Translations under genes and position numbers: made by a program
The notes under the pieces: generated by a model
Told to the model about the DNA's origin: nothing
Databases searched by the model: none
The model's input: only the letters and a program-made list of their open reading frames with translations
Shown here: piece by piece, positions 15,992-28,026 of the stretch
How positions within the stretch are numbered: the first letter of the stretch is position 1
Layout of the letters: the number at the start of each line of letters is the position of its first letter
Source: Rhodocyclales bacterium
GTDB taxonomy: Bacteria; Pseudomonadota; Gammaproteobacteria; Burkholderiales; Rhodocyclaceae
Direction of reading: 5' to 3'
Assembly (NCBI GenBank): GCA_016183655.1
Contig: JACPEH010000001.1
Span: forward strand, 64,280 to 96,390
DNA length: 32,111 nt

Positions 15992-16968
15992 CAGTTGAAG
16001 CGTATCCGCGGATCGACCAGCGTGTACGAGATGTCGGTGAGGATCAGGCCGACGATGTAGAGCACCGAGCCGATGAAGACCATCGCCCGCACCACGGCGA
16101 AATCCTGGGCGTTGATCGCATCGATGGTGTAGCTGCCGAGGCCGGGAATGCCGAAGAACGACTCGGTGAGCAGCGAGCCCATGAAAAGCAGCGGGATGAC
16201 GACGACGACACCGGTCAGGATCGGGATCAGCGCATTCCTGAGCACGTGCCCGAACATCACCGCCGTCTCCTTCAGGCCCTTGGCACGGGCGGTGCGCACG
16301 TAGTCCTTGTTGATCTCTTCGAGGAAGATCGTGCGGTACCAGCGCGTCGACGAGCCGATGCCGGAGACGACGCCGATCAGCACTGGCAGGAGAAGGAAGC
16401 GCATGGCATCCAGCCCGCCGCCGAAGCCGGAGATCGGCACCAGCCGGAAGATCTTGGCGAACAGGTACTGGCCGCCGATGATGTAGAACAGACCGGAGAT
16501 CGACATCATCGCCACGCACAGCACGACGCCCCAGAAATCGAGCGCCGTCGCGCGGAAGAAGGCAAGCAGCAGCGCAAAACTGACGGTGACGAACAGGCCG
16601 AGAACGAAGGTGGGCAGCGCGATGGCCAGCGACGGCACCATGCGCGCACGGATCTCGCGGGCGATGTCGCGGCCGTCCTCGGCACGGCCGAAATCGCCGG
16701 CGAACATGCGCGCCGACTTTTCGAAGAAGATGGTTTCGGTGACGACACCGACGCCGCCCGCCTTGCCGTTCACGAACAGCGGCTTGTCGTAGCCGCGCTC
16801 GGCTTTCCACTTCTGGATCGCTTCCGGCGTCACCCGCTTCACGCCAAGCTGCATGCGCGCCATGTCGTCCGGCGTATTCACGACGAAGAACAGCGCGAAG
16901 GTGAGCAGGTTCACCCCGATCAGGATCGGAATCGCGTAGAGCAGGCGGCGGACGATGTAGGCAAGCAT
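15991..16968 (-). CDS. Peptide-type ABC importer permease, DppB/YejB-like
   Basis: The first membrane subunit has 325 residues. The N-terminus MLAYIVRRLLYAIPILIGVN is typical of DppB/OppB permeases. Residues about 50-110 form a periplasmic segment, followed by five helices. The EAA loop appears as KDYVRTARAKGLKETAVM, with RNALIPILTGV after it, and contacts the ATPase. FFGIPGLGSYTIDAI is the conserved C-terminal substrate-channel stretch. The stop overlaps the next permease start. Upstream, the expected link to the binding-protein gene is broken by an opposing DUF488 gene and a YkgJ-like gene. A promoter for these three genes may therefore lie in 16969-17094. Confidence 0.94.
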   Translation of the reverse strand: MLAYIVRRLLYAIPILIGVNLLTFALFFVVNTPDDMARMQLGVKRVTPEAIQKWKAERGYDKPLFVNGKAGGVGVVTETIFFEKSARMFAGDFGRAEDGRDIAREIRARMVPSLAIALPTFVLGLFVTVSFALLLAFFRATALDFWGVVLCVAMMSISGLFYIIGGQYLFAKIFRLVPISGFGGGLDAMRFLLLPVLIGVVSGIGSSTRWYRTIFLEEINKDYVRTARAKGLKETAVMFGHVLRNALIPILTGVVVVIPLLFMGSLLTESFFGIPGLGSYTIDAINAQDFAVVRAMVFIGSVLYIVGLILTDISYTLVDPRIRFN

Positions 16969-17094
16969 CAGTGCGGATTATGCCATTCCACCGACGGGCT
17001 GACGCACTCGCCTGCGCGAAGACGGTGCGGCGCTTGCCGCCACAACATCCTGTGCGTAAGCTCGACCCGACAAATGTTTTTCGCGAGGAAGACC

Positions 17095-17481
17095 ATGGTC
17101 GTACGCGTTGTCCGGCTCGGCAGCCCGAGAATCGACGGCGAAGGCACGCGCATCGGCACCGTGCGCCGCCCGCCGCGCGGCGTGCCCAAGTCCGAGTTTG
17201 CGTCGCAGAACTGGTACGACGTCTGGTTTCCCAGCCTGGCGCCGAGCGTCGACACGATGAAGCTCGGCCAGCAGGCCGGGACACCTGCCGAATGGGCCGC
17301 CTTCATCAAGAAATACCGGGCCGAAATGGCGACGCCGGAGAACAGCCACGCGATCGAACTGCTCGCAACGCTGTCGCACCACACCGACTTTTCGGTCGGC
17401 TGCTACTGCGCGGACGAGGCGCACTGCCATCGCTCGGTGCTGCGCGCGCTGCTGCTCGAAAAAGGCGCCGCGGTCGCGTGA
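17095..17481 (+). CDS. DUF488-family protein
   Basis: This small soluble protein has 128 residues. The family signature is VGCYCADEAHCHRSVLRALL near the C-terminus, with the conserved Cys and the CHR triad. The front part holds VRLGSPRIDGEGTRIGTVRR and NWYDVWFPSLAPS, typical of DUF488. The function of the family is not established. ATG 17095 follows GAGGAAG; an in-frame ATG at 17074 is less well placed. It lies on the opposite strand inside the ABC importer locus, between the YkgJ-like gene (ends 11 bases apart, convergent) and the first permease (divergent), so it interrupts what should be one operon. Confidence 0.85.
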   Translation: MVVRVVRLGSPRIDGEGTRIGTVRRPPRGVPKSEFASQNWYDVWFPSLAPSVDTMKLGQQAGTPAEWAAFIKKYRAEMATPENSHAIELLATLSHHTDFSVGCYCADEAHCHRSVLRALLLEKGAAVA

Positions 17482-17491
17482 CGCCGGGGCG

Positions 17492-17878
17492 CTACGCGCC
17501 GCCGGTCACCGCGATCCCGTAGAGAGCCTGCAGCCGCAGGCACTCGGGATTCCGCGTGCCGTCCTCCAGATAAGCAGGAAACTCGCGACAGACCGAGGGG
17601 CGCTTGTCGTAGATGCCGCAGCGCCCATCCTCCTGCAATGAAACGCAGCGCCCTGCGCCCTGCTCGGTGCCTCGCATGCAGACGCGGAAGGGCGTGACCG
17701 GGACGGTCAGCCCGGCCGGGACGTAGCCGCCGGGCTGGGTGTCGACTTCGCCGTGGTAGAAGGAGACGCGGAAGTGGCGGCAGCACAGGCCGCAGCCGAA
17801 ACACGGGTTGCCGGCCTCGGCCATGTCGTAGTGGAGGCGGCCGTCCTCGGTGCGGATGGCAATCTGCGCGTTCTTCAT
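17492..17878 (-). CDS. YkgJ-family cysteine-cluster protein
   Basis: A 128-residue protein with the zinc- or iron-binding cysteine cluster of the YkgJ/UPF0153 type: NPCFGCGLCCRHF near residues 25-36, then GRCVSL, GRCGIYDKRPSVCREFP and a last Cys in NPECLRLQ. This spacing is known to bind a metal, possibly an Fe-S cluster; the role is unknown. Its start lies nine bases after the stop of the ABC binding-protein gene, so the two are co-transcribed. Translation could be coupled; no separate ribosome site stands out. It converges with the DUF488 gene. Confidence 0.85.
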   Translation of the reverse strand: MKNAQIAIRTEDGRLHYDMAEAGNPCFGCGLCCRHFRVSFYHGEVDTQPGGYVPAGLTVPVTPFRVCMRGTEQGAGRCVSLQEDGRCGIYDKRPSVCREFPAYLEDGTRNPECLRLQALYGIAVTGGA

Positions 17879-17887
17879 CGCCGCTGC

Positions 17888-20047
17888 TTATCGCGCTGCC
17901 GCCCGTTCACGCCGGCGGTAGCTGGCCACGGCCGGCACCAACACGGCAACGAGCAGGGCGATGACGGCAACGATCGGCCACAGCACCGGCCGGTTCCACT
18001 CGCGCCGCATCGCCTCGCGCTGCGCAACGTCGAGGCGCTGGTACTTCAGCCCGTTGTGGCCGACATCGCTCGGCTTGCGGTTCTTCAGCCAGGCGTGGCC
18101 GAGCGCGTAGCTCTTCGGGTGGAAACCCCAAACCCACGGCGCATCCTCGTTCAGGATGCGGTTCATGCGCCCGATGATCTCCAGCCGGCGCGGGCCGTTG
18201 TCCATGTTCTTCATTTCCAGGAAGAGGCGGTCGAACTCCGGGTTGCGGTAGTTCGAGGTGTTCTCGCCGCCCGTCGCCACCTTGCCCTCGGCGCCGTTGA
18301 GCAGGAAGAAGAAGTTCTCCGGGTCCGGGTAGTCGGCGTTCCAGCCGAGGTAGTAGAGCTGGATGGCCCCCTTGCGGATCTTGTCCTGGAAGCGGTTGAA
18401 GTCGGTCGAGCGGACCACCAGCTGGATATCGATCTTGGCGAACTGGCGGGTCAGCCAGTCGAGGCGCGATTTGTCGCCCATGCCGCCGCCGGTGGTGTCG
18501 AGGTTGAGCACCAGCGGTTCGCCGGTCTTCGCATCGCGCCCGTTCGGCCAGCCGGCCTCGGCGAGCAGGCGCTTCGCCTCTTCCGTGCTGCGCCGGCGCG
18601 GCGCGCCGTCGCGCCAGTCGTAGACGACCCGGTTGATCCCCGCTTCGCCCTCGACATAGCCGAAGATTCCCGGCGGCAGCGCCCCCTGCGCCGGAATACC
18701 GCGTCCGTTCATGAAGATCGAGATGAACTCCTCCTGGTCGACGGCGATCGACACCGCCTGGCGCAGCTTCTTGCCGCGCGCGTCGAGCCCGCCGACCACC
18801 GGATCGAGCATGTTGAAGCCCATGTAGAAGGTCGAGGCACGCACGCTGGTCAGCAGGCGGATGCCCTTCTGCTGCATTTCCTCGGTGAGCGCGACGTCAC
18901 CGCCGACGTTGATGCGCACGGCCTGGTCGAAGCTGTCGGAGGATATCCCGGAGGCGTCGTACCAGCCCTGCAGGAATTTGTTCCAGTAGGGGATCGCCTC
19001 CTTCTCGCGCGAGAACACGGCGCGCTCGATGAAGGGTACCGCCTTGCCGCAGTCGGCAAGCAGGCCATCCTCGCGGTCGCCAGCCTCGCCTTCGCAGGGG
19101 TAGGTCTCGCCGCGGAAATTCGGGTTCCGCGCCAGCACCATGCGGCTGTTCGGGTTGTTCTCGACCAGCATGTAGGGACCGGTGCCGACCGGATACCAGT
19201 CCAGCGTCAGGTTTTTCTCGGCCATGCCCGGCTGGCTGTAGAAGCGATCCACTTCGCGCGGCACCGGCGCGAAGAAGGGCATCGCCTGCCAGTAGAGGAA
19301 CTGCGGGTACTTGCCCTTCAGCCGCACGCGATAGGTCAGGTCGTCGACCTTCTCGACGCCGGACAGCGGATAGGCATCGAGGTCGAGCCAGGCGTCCTTC
19401 GGCAGCGTCTTCGCCGCCGCCTGCAGCGCCGCCCCGAGCTCCTTCAGGCCGACGATGTGCTCGGCCATCATGCCGAAGATCGGCGAATGCAGGCGCGGAT
19501 GCGCGAGGCGCTTGATCTCGTAGATGTAGTCGTCGGCACGCAATTCGCGCGTGCCGGCGTGGGTGAAGTCGGCGATGCGCTCGATGCCCATCAGCTTGTC
19601 GCGGTCGAGGTCGGCGTAACGCGGCCGCCCGGCTTCGTCGACGGCGAAGGCCGGGTGCGGCTGGTAGCGGATCCCCGGCCGCAGCCGGATCTCGTAGATG
19701 CTCTCGGCGATCTTCGCCACCGGCGCGTCGGCCGGCAGCGTACGTCCGGCTGCATCGACGTAGCGCGGCACCGGCACGGCCTCGGTGGTCAGCGGTACCA
19801 GCTCGTAGGGGCGCTTGAGGTAGTGGTACTGCAGCGGCGGCTCATAGACCTGAGCAGTGAAGGTGATCTCATCCTCGGTATACGACTGCACCGGGTCAAG
19901 GTGTTTCGGACGCTCGGTGAAGGCCGAGTAGAGGATGCTCTGACCGCGCTCGGCGGATGGATACGGATCGTTCCACGCATCGCCGCAGGCGGCCACGCAG
20001 CACACGACGGAAAGGCAGACGAGACGGGGAAAGGAAAGCAACGGCAT
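17888..20047 (-). CDS. Lipoprotein substrate-binding protein of the peptide-type ABC importer
   Basis: The periplasmic receptor of the transporter has 719 residues, longer than DppA or OppA (about 540). It starts with a lipoprotein signal (LVCLSVVCCVAAC, lipobox ending in Cys before GDAW). The SBP_bac_5 fold follows: QSILYSAFTERPKHLDPVQ, YEPPLQYHYLKRPYELVPL, DWYPVGTGPYML, and RQAVSIAVDQEEFISIF. An unusual extra is a C-terminal hydrophobic helix (VLWPIVAVIALLVAVLVPAV) followed by Arg residues, so the protein may be anchored at both ends. The start at 20047 puts the signal at the N-terminus; no clear ribosome site is seen. It is divergent from fabI and co-oriented with the YkgJ-like gene. The likely ligand is peptide, unproven. 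Confidence 0.9.
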   Translation of the reverse strand: MPLLSFPRLVCLSVVCCVAACGDAWNDPYPSAERGQSILYSAFTERPKHLDPVQSYTEDEITFTAQVYEPPLQYHYLKRPYELVPLTTEAVPVPRYVDAAGRTLPADAPVAKIAESIYEIRLRPGIRYQPHPAFAVDEAGRPRYADLDRDKLMGIERIADFTHAGTRELRADDYIYEIKRLAHPRLHSPIFGMMAEHIVGLKELGAALQAAAKTLPKDAWLDLDAYPLSGVEKVDDLTYRVRLKGKYPQFLYWQAMPFFAPVPREVDRFYSQPGMAEKNLTLDWYPVGTGPYMLVENNPNSRMVLARNPNFRGETYPCEGEAGDREDGLLADCGKAVPFIERAVFSREKEAIPYWNKFLQGWYDASGISSDSFDQAVRINVGGDVALTEEMQQKGIRLLTSVRASTFYMGFNMLDPVVGGLDARGKKLRQAVSIAVDQEEFISIFMNGRGIPAQGALPPGIFGYVEGEAGINRVVYDWRDGAPRRRSTEEAKRLLAEAGWPNGRDAKTGEPLVLNLDTTGGGMGDKSRLDWLTRQFAKIDIQLVVRSTDFNRFQDKIRKGAIQLYYLGWNADYPDPENFFFLLNGAEGKVATGGENTSNYRNPEFDRLFLEMKNMDNGPRRLEIIGRMNRILNEDAPWVWGFHPKSYALGHAWLKNRKPSDVGHNGLKYQRLDVAQREAMRREWNRPVLWPIVAVIALLVAVLVPAVASYRRRERAAAR

Positions 20048-20140
20048 GGCGGCGAGTTTAGCCGATGGGCAGGCATGCGTCACCCGCCAGTACGAAGCCT
20101 TCCGCGCAGCCGCCGGCACTGAGTTCGCTGTCATTTCCGC

Positions 20141-20146
20141 TATAAT
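20141..20146 (+). promoter_or_regulatory. -10 element of fabI
   Basis: A perfect TATAAT is followed by GCGCGC, the same TATAATGCGCGC block seen in the tRNA-Ala promoter at 6012. No good -35 is seen at 16-18 bases. The GC-rich discriminator suggests growth-rate or stringent control (inference). The start codon is 24 bases downstream, after AGGAG. Confidence 0.6.
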
Positions 20147-20170
20147 GCGCGCAAACCAACAGGAGCACCC

Positions 20171-20971
20171 ATGGGATTCCTCGCAGAGAAACGCATCCTC
20201 ATCACCGGACTGCTGTCCAAGCATTCGATCGCCTACGGCATCGCCAAGGCCTGCCACCGCGAAGGCGCCCAGCTCGCCTTCACTTTCCAGAACGAACGCT
20301 TCCAGGAACGCGTCGCCAAGTTCGCTGCCGAATTCGGCAGCGACCTCGTTTTCCCGTGCGACGTCGCCGAAGACGCGCAGATCGACAATCTGTTCGCGGA
20401 GCTCGGCAAGCACTGGGACGGTCTCGACGGCCTCGTGCATTCGATCGCCTACGCGCCGAGCGAAGCGATCGAGGGCGACTTCCTCGAAGGCATCAACCGC
20501 GACGCCTTCCGCATCGCGCACGACATCTCGTCGTACAGCTACCCGGCACTGGCCAAGGCCGCGCGCCCGATGCTGCTGAAGGGCAACAAGCCGGCCCTGC
20601 TCGCCCTCTCCTACCTGGGCGCCGAGCGCACCATGCCCAACTACAACACGATGGGCCTGGCCAAGGCCAGCCTCGAAGCCGCCACCCGCTACCTGGCCTT
20701 CTGCCTCGGTCCGCAGGGCATCCGGGCCAACGCCATCTCGGCCGGCCCGATCAAGACGCTGGCCGCCTCCGGCATCGGCAACTTCGGCAAGCTGCTGGCG
20801 TACAACGCCCACCACGCACCGCTGCGCCGCAACGTGACCATCGAGGAAGTCGGCAACGTCGCCGCTTTCATGCTCTCCGACCTGGCCAGCGGCATCACCG
20901 GCGAGATCACCTACGTCGACGGCGGCCTGAACACCACCGCCCTGGGCAACGCCGACCCGCTGCCGGCCTGA
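20171..20971 (+). CDS. fabI: Enoyl-ACP reductase FabI
   Basis: FabI catalyses the last step of each fatty-acid elongation round, NADH-dependent reduction of trans-2-enoyl-ACP. At 266 residues the length is standard. The nucleotide-binding start is [22 protein letters not shown]. The catalytic pair is Tyr158 and Lys165 in NYNTMGLAK (Y-x6-K), with Tyr148 in [10 protein letters not shown], the FabI-specific second Tyr. [16 protein letters not shown] is the substrate-binding loop. ATG 20171 has AGGAG at ideal spacing. It is monocistronic, with a -10 box just upstream and a strong terminator after it, and divergent from the ABC binding protein. Confidence 0.97.
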   Translation: MGFLAEKRILITGLLSKHSIAYGIAKACHREGAQLAFTFQNERFQERVAKFAAEFGSDLVFPCDVAEDAQIDNLFAELGKHWDGLDGLVHSIAYAPSEAIEGDFLEGINRDAFRIAHDISSYSYPALAKAARPMLLKGNKPALLALSYLGAERTMPNYNTMGLAKASLEAATRYLAFCLGPQGIRANAISAGPIKTLAASGIGNFGKLLAYNAHHAPLRRNVTIEEVGNVAAFMLSDLASGITGEITYVDGGLNTTALGNADPLPA

Positions 20972-21015
20972 TCCTGCTGCACGGCAGCGACCACACATCC
21001 GGTCACCGCCAAGCA

Positions 21016-21047
21016 AAAACGCCGACCGGTTTCCCGGTCGGCGTTTT
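21016..21047. terminator. Bidirectional terminator between fabI and ppiD
   Basis: AAAACGCCGACCGG and CCGGTCGGCGTTTT pair around a 4-base loop. TTTTGTTTT follows on the plus strand (fabI) and TTTTTGC on the minus strand (ppiD), so both convergent genes can end here. Confidence 0.92.
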
Positions 21048-21073
21048 GTTTTGCGGTCTAACCGAAGGGCCGC

Positions 21074-22978
21074 TCAGCGATCCTTGCTTTCCAGCGCCGC
21101 CTTGTTGATCTCGATCTTCGCGCGCTGGCGCAAACCGGAGAGGTAGGCGGCAAAGTCTTCCTGCGCGACAAGGGCGGTGTATTCGCTCTGCAGCACGCGA
21201 CGCTTGTCAGCGTCGATCTTGTCCAGCGGCTTGACGTTGACGATCTTGTACACGGCATAGCCGCCGTTGTTCGGCAACTCGACCCCGGCGTAGGCCGGCA
21301 GTTTGGAGACGTCGGCGCGGAAGATCGCCTGCATCGCCGGTGCCGGCACCTGCTTGCCCTGCAGCCGGGAAACCGACTTGACCAGAACCCACTTGACCTT
21401 GTCGTCGCCGCCCTTGAGCGTTGCCAGCATCGCCTCGCCGCGCGCACGGGCCAGCGTCGCCGCTTCCTTCGCCTTCAGCATCGTCTCGATGTCGGCGCGC
21501 ACGCTGTCGAAGGGACGCACCGCCGCCGGCTTGTGCTCGACGACGCGCGCCGCCGCCAGCGTGTTCTGCGCCACTTCGACGGCCTCGGTATTGCGCTTGT
21601 TGTTCACCGCATCTTCGGCAAACAGCGCGTTGAGCAGACGCTCGTTGCCGAGCGGCCCCAGCGCCGGCAGCGCCTGCGCCGGCGGGTTCTTCGGCAGCAT
21701 CGGACCCTGCTGGACCTTCAGGCCGAACTTCTCGGCGGCCGGCTTGAGGCTGTCCGACTGCTCGTACACCATGTTGGTGAAGGTCTCGGCGGCCTCGGCG
21801 TAGCGACGCTGCGCGGACTGGCGCTTCAACTCGCCCTCGATCTCGGCACGCACTTCATCGAGCGCCTTCTGCTTGGCCGGCTTGATGCCGGTCAGCTTGA
21901 TGATGTGATAACCGAAATCGGACTGGACCAGCTCCGACACTTCGCCCTCCTTGAGGCTGAAGGTCGATTCCTCGAAGGGCTTGACCATCATGCCGCGACC
22001 GAAGAAGCCGAGGTCGCCGCCATTGGCCGCCGAACCCGGATCCTGCGAATGCTGCTTGGCGAGCTCGGCGAACCTGGCCGTCGTCTTCTTCACGTCCTTC
22101 AGCACTTCCTCGGCCTTGGCTTTCGCCTTGGCCTTGTCGGTGTCACCGCTGACGGTGATCAGGATATGGCTGGCACGGCGCTCCTCGTTCTGCTGGTAGC
22201 GCTCCTGGTGGCCGTCATACCACTGCTTGACCTCCGCCTCGCTGACCGTGGCCTGCGCCAGCAGGCCGTCGAGCGAGAGGACGACGTATTCGGCACGCAC
22301 CATCTCCGGCGTCTGGAAGATCTTCTGGTTCTCGTCGTAGAACTTCTTTGCCGCATCGGCATCGAGTTTGACCTCGCCGGCGAACTGTTCGGGCAGCAGG
22401 CGCAGTTCAGCGACCTGACGCTCTTCCGACTGGATGCGCAGCATCATCTCGGCGGAGGCAGCGGAGACGATGCCGGTATCGCCGACGGCGCCGACCAGCT
22501 GCTGCAGGGTCATGTCCTGGCGCAGCTGCGCTTCGAACATTTCCTTCGACATGCCCTGCGAAGCGACCAGCGCTTCGTAACGGGCCTTGGAGAACTGGCC
22601 GTTCTCCTTCAGCGACGGGAAACTGGTGATGAAGTCGATGAGCAGCGCGTCGCTGACGCCGAGCCGGCTCTTGCGCGCTTCCAGCGCCAGCAGGCGGCGG
22701 TCGACCAAGGTGTTCGCCAGTTCGAGGCGAGCCTGCGGGGTGTCGAACAGCTCCCGCTTGAAATTGGCGCCGAGCTGCTGGCGGGCGCGGTCGAGGTGGT
22801 CGCGCCAGGCCTGGTTGAACTCCTGGATCGAAATCTTCGAATCGTCGACCACGGCGACGTCGTTCCCCGGGCCGACGCCGCGAACGTAGGAATCGACGCC
22901 CCAGAAGGCAAACGGCAGGGTGATCAGTGCAAGAAAAACCTGAACGATTCTCTTGTTGTTGCGTACGGCGTCGAACAT
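21074..22978 (-). CDS. ppiD: Periplasmic peptidyl-prolyl isomerase PpiD
   Basis: PpiD is an inner-membrane-anchored folding helper that meets proteins leaving the Sec translocon. The 634 residues begin with [16 protein letters not shown] and one membrane helix ([19 protein letters not shown]). A SurA-like N-terminal chaperone region (about 40-230) follows, then a parvulin domain at about 255-355 ([11 protein letters not shown], then [20 protein letters not shown] and [11 protein letters not shown]). ATG 22978 is the family start; in-frame extension would run back through the tRNA-Asp gene. It is downstream of tRNA-Asp, tRNA-Val and lon on the same strand. Many relatives have hupB in this spot; here the tRNAs fill it. 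Confidence 0.94.
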   Translation of the reverse strand: MFDAVRNNKRIVQVFLALITLPFAFWGVDSYVRGVGPGNDVAVVDDSKISIQEFNQAWRDHLDRARQQLGANFKRELFDTPQARLELANTLVDRRLLALEARKSRLGVSDALLIDFITSFPSLKENGQFSKARYEALVASQGMSKEMFEAQLRQDMTLQQLVGAVGDTGIVSAASAEMMLRIQSEERQVAELRLLPEQFAGEVKLDADAAKKFYDENQKIFQTPEMVRAEYVVLSLDGLLAQATVSEAEVKQWYDGHQERYQQNEERRASHILITVSGDTDKAKAKAKAEEVLKDVKKTTARFAELAKQHSQDPGSAANGGDLGFFGRGMMVKPFEESTFSLKEGEVSELVQSDFGYHIIKLTGIKPAKQKALDEVRAEIEGELKRQSAQRRYAEAAETFTNMVYEQSDSLKPAAEKFGLKVQQGPMLPKNPPAQALPALGPLGNERLLNALFAEDAVNNKRNTEAVEVAQNTLAAARVVEHKPAAVRPFDSVRADIETMLKAKEAATLARARGEAMLATLKGGDDKVKWVLVKSVSRLQGKQVPAPAMQAIFRADVSKLPAYAGVELPNNGGYAVYKIVNVKPLDKIDADKRRVLQSEYTALVAQEDFAAYLSGLRQRAKIEINKAALESKDR

Positions 22979-23057
22979 GGCGTGCTCTGCCCTCGGCTGG
23001 CGATGGAATGACAAAAGATGCAAAAAAGGCGAACTCGCGTTCGCCTTCCGGTATTTG

Positions 23058-23134
23058 TGGCGGAGTGGACGGGACTCGAACCCGCGACCCCCGGCGTGAC
23101 AGGCCGGTATTCTAACCGACTGAACTACCACTCC
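23058..23134 (-). tRNA. tRNA-Asp(GTC)
   Basis: This intact 77-base cloverleaf on the minus strand has acceptor GGAGTGG/CCACTCC, anticodon loop CTGTCAC (GTC, reading GAC/GAU), T-loop TTCGAGT, discriminator G and encoded CCA. Its 3' 43 bases (23058-23100) are identical to the 3' part of the broken tRNA at 6174-6216. It lies between tRNA-Val and ppiD. Confidence 0.96.
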
Positions 23135-23171
23135 GCGTCGGTGCAACCGCTACTTCGATTTTTCTTGCTTG

Positions 23172-23247
23172 TGGTGGGTGCTGACGGGATCGAACCGCCG
23201 ACATCCAGCTTGTAAGGCTAGCGCTCTACCGACTGAGCTAAGCACCC
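23172..23247 (-). tRNA. tRNA-Val(TAC)
   Basis: On the minus strand the acceptor GGGTGCT pairs with AGCACCC. The anticodon stem CTAGC/GCTGG (one wobble) carries loop CTTACAA with anticodon TAC. The T-loop is TTCGATC, and discriminator A and CCA are encoded. It precedes tRNA-Asp by 37 bases, so the two probably form one transcript. A weak TGGCAA-17-TAAACT promoter lies upstream, after the lon terminator. Confidence 0.94.
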
Positions 23248-23335
23248 GTGCCTGATGGCGATAAGCGCGAAAGCCGGAAGTTTACAGCATCCGCGGGCGC
23301 ATTGCCAGCGCGGGAACGGGGCGCAGACGGGCCAG

Positions 23336-23363
23336 GAAAAACGGCCGCAAACGCGGCCGTTTC
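23336..23363 (-). terminator. Rho-independent terminator of lon
   Basis: On the minus strand ACGGCCGC and GCGGCCGT (8 bases) pair around GTTT, the arms are extended by A/T pairs, and a run of T follows. It lies 30 bases after the lon stop and separates lon from the tRNA genes. Confidence 0.88.
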
Positions 23364-23392
23364 GTATTGGCTGGCAGGACTGCCGACCGTGA

Positions 23393-25804
<2,412 letters not shown>

Positions 25805-25837
25805 CTCGTGTGCCTATTGAGGTGAGGTTCGCACCCT

Positions 25838-25865
25838 ACATGGGGATGCGACGCAGGAAATCAAG
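25838..25865 (-). promoter_or_regulatory. Sigma-32 (heat-shock) promoter of lon
   Basis: On the minus strand CTTGATT (25865-25859) is followed after 13 bases by CCCCATGT (25845-25838). The sigma-32 consensus is CTTGAAA and CCCCATNT with a similar gap, so the -10 matches in full and the -35 at five of seven positions. The expected 5' leader to the lon ATG is about 25-30 bases. Confidence 0.85.
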
Positions 25866-25905
25866 CTGCCCCGAGCAGCCTGTCGGACTTAAAGAATCGA
25901 CGCGA

Positions 25906-26005
25906 AAAATGAGGGGGCCGAGGACAGATTTTCGCGGGTTTCAAGCGAATAGTCATTCTATTCGCGCCGAAAACCGCGGAAATATGGACCGGCATCCCTC
26001 ATTTT
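25906..26005. repeat. 100-base imperfect palindromic element between clpX and lon
   Basis: The ends are a perfect inverted pair, AAAATGAGGG (25906-25915) and CCCTCATTTT (25996-26005). The centre is GCGAATAG-TCATT-CTATTCGC (25945-25965). Between them the arms stay complementary: about 35 of 45 aligned positions match, with a good block around TTTCGCGG / CCGCGGAAA. The whole element can fold into one long hairpin. It resembles a short non-coding repeat or MITE. It lies after the clpX stop and upstream of the lon promoter, so it could also end or protect the clpX transcript. Confidence 0.75.
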
Positions 26006-26053
26006 GCAGCCGATTTCCTTTAATTTCGACAGGCTGCCCGATGGGGCGGCATC

Positions 26054-27325
<1,272 letters not shown>

Positions 27326-27368
27326 ATTCCGTCTTCCTGTGTCTGGCCGGGACGCCCGAAGCCTAAAA

Positions 27369-28004
27369 TCAAACGCTTTCGCGCGAGAGCAGCACCTTGT
27401 CGATCAATCCGTATTCTGCCGCTTCCTGCGCCGAAAGGAAATTGTCGCGATCGGTGTCGCGCTCGATGCGCTCGATCGGCTGGCCGGTATGCAGCGCCAT
27501 GATCTCGTTGAGCTTGGCGCGCAGCGTCAGGATTTCCTTGGCGTGAATCTCGATATCCGAGGCCTGCCCCTGGAAGCCGCCCATCGGCTGGTGGATCATC
27601 ACGCGCGAGTTCGGCAGTGCGAAACGCTTGCCCTTGGCCCCCGCCGTCAGCAGGAAGGCACCCATCGAGCAGGCCTGGCCCATGCACAGCGTGGACACGT
27701 CCGGCTTGATGAACTGCATCGTGTCGTAGATCGACAGGCCGGCCGTTACCGAGCCGCCGGGCGAGTTGATGTAGAAGTAGATGTCCTTGTCGGGATTCTC
27801 CGCTTCCAGGAACAGGAGCTGCGCCACCACCAGGTTGGCCGTCGCATCGTTGACCGGGCCGACCAGGAAGATGACGCGCTCCTTGAGCAGGCGCGAGTAG
27901 ATGTCGTAGGCGCGTTCGCCGCGACCGCTCTGCTCGATCACCATCGGCACCAGGCCGAGGGCCTGCGGGTCCCAGTCGTTGCGCTTTTCCGATCCGTAGA
28001 TCAT
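27369..28004 (-). CDS. clpP: ClpP, proteolytic subunit of ClpXP
   Basis: A serine protease that forms a two-ring barrel. Length is 211 residues. The catalytic triad is visible: Ser113 in GQACSMGAF, His138 in MIHQPMGG and Asp187 in [10 protein letters not shown]. The mature N-terminus is expected near [20 protein letters not shown], after a short propeptide. ATG 28004 follows a GGAG site. tig ends 22 bases upstream, and clpX starts 43 bases downstream, the standard tig-clpP-clpX order. Confidence 0.98.
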   Translation of the reverse strand: MIYGSEKRNDWDPQALGLVPMVIEQSGRGERAYDIYSRLLKERVIFLVGPVNDATANLVVAQLLFLEAENPDKDIYFYINSPGGSVTAGLSIYDTMQFIKPDVSTLCMGQACSMGAFLLTAGAKGKRFALPNSRVMIHQPMGGFQGQASDIEIHAKEILTLRAKLNEIMALHTGQPIERIERDTDRDNFLSAQEAAEYGLIDKVLLSRESV

Positions 28005-28026
28005 GCCTGCTTCTCCTTTGGCGTTA

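Noticed and set aside
17753..20122. 789-residue open frame on the plus strand opposite the ABC binding protein
   Set aside because: It is a shadow of a well-supported lipoprotein gene, with no motif and composition typical of antisense GC-rich frames.
21074..23146. ppiD start extended through the tRNA-Asp gene
   Set aside because: The extra residues are the translation of the tRNA itself; [10 protein letters not shown] at 22978 is the family start.
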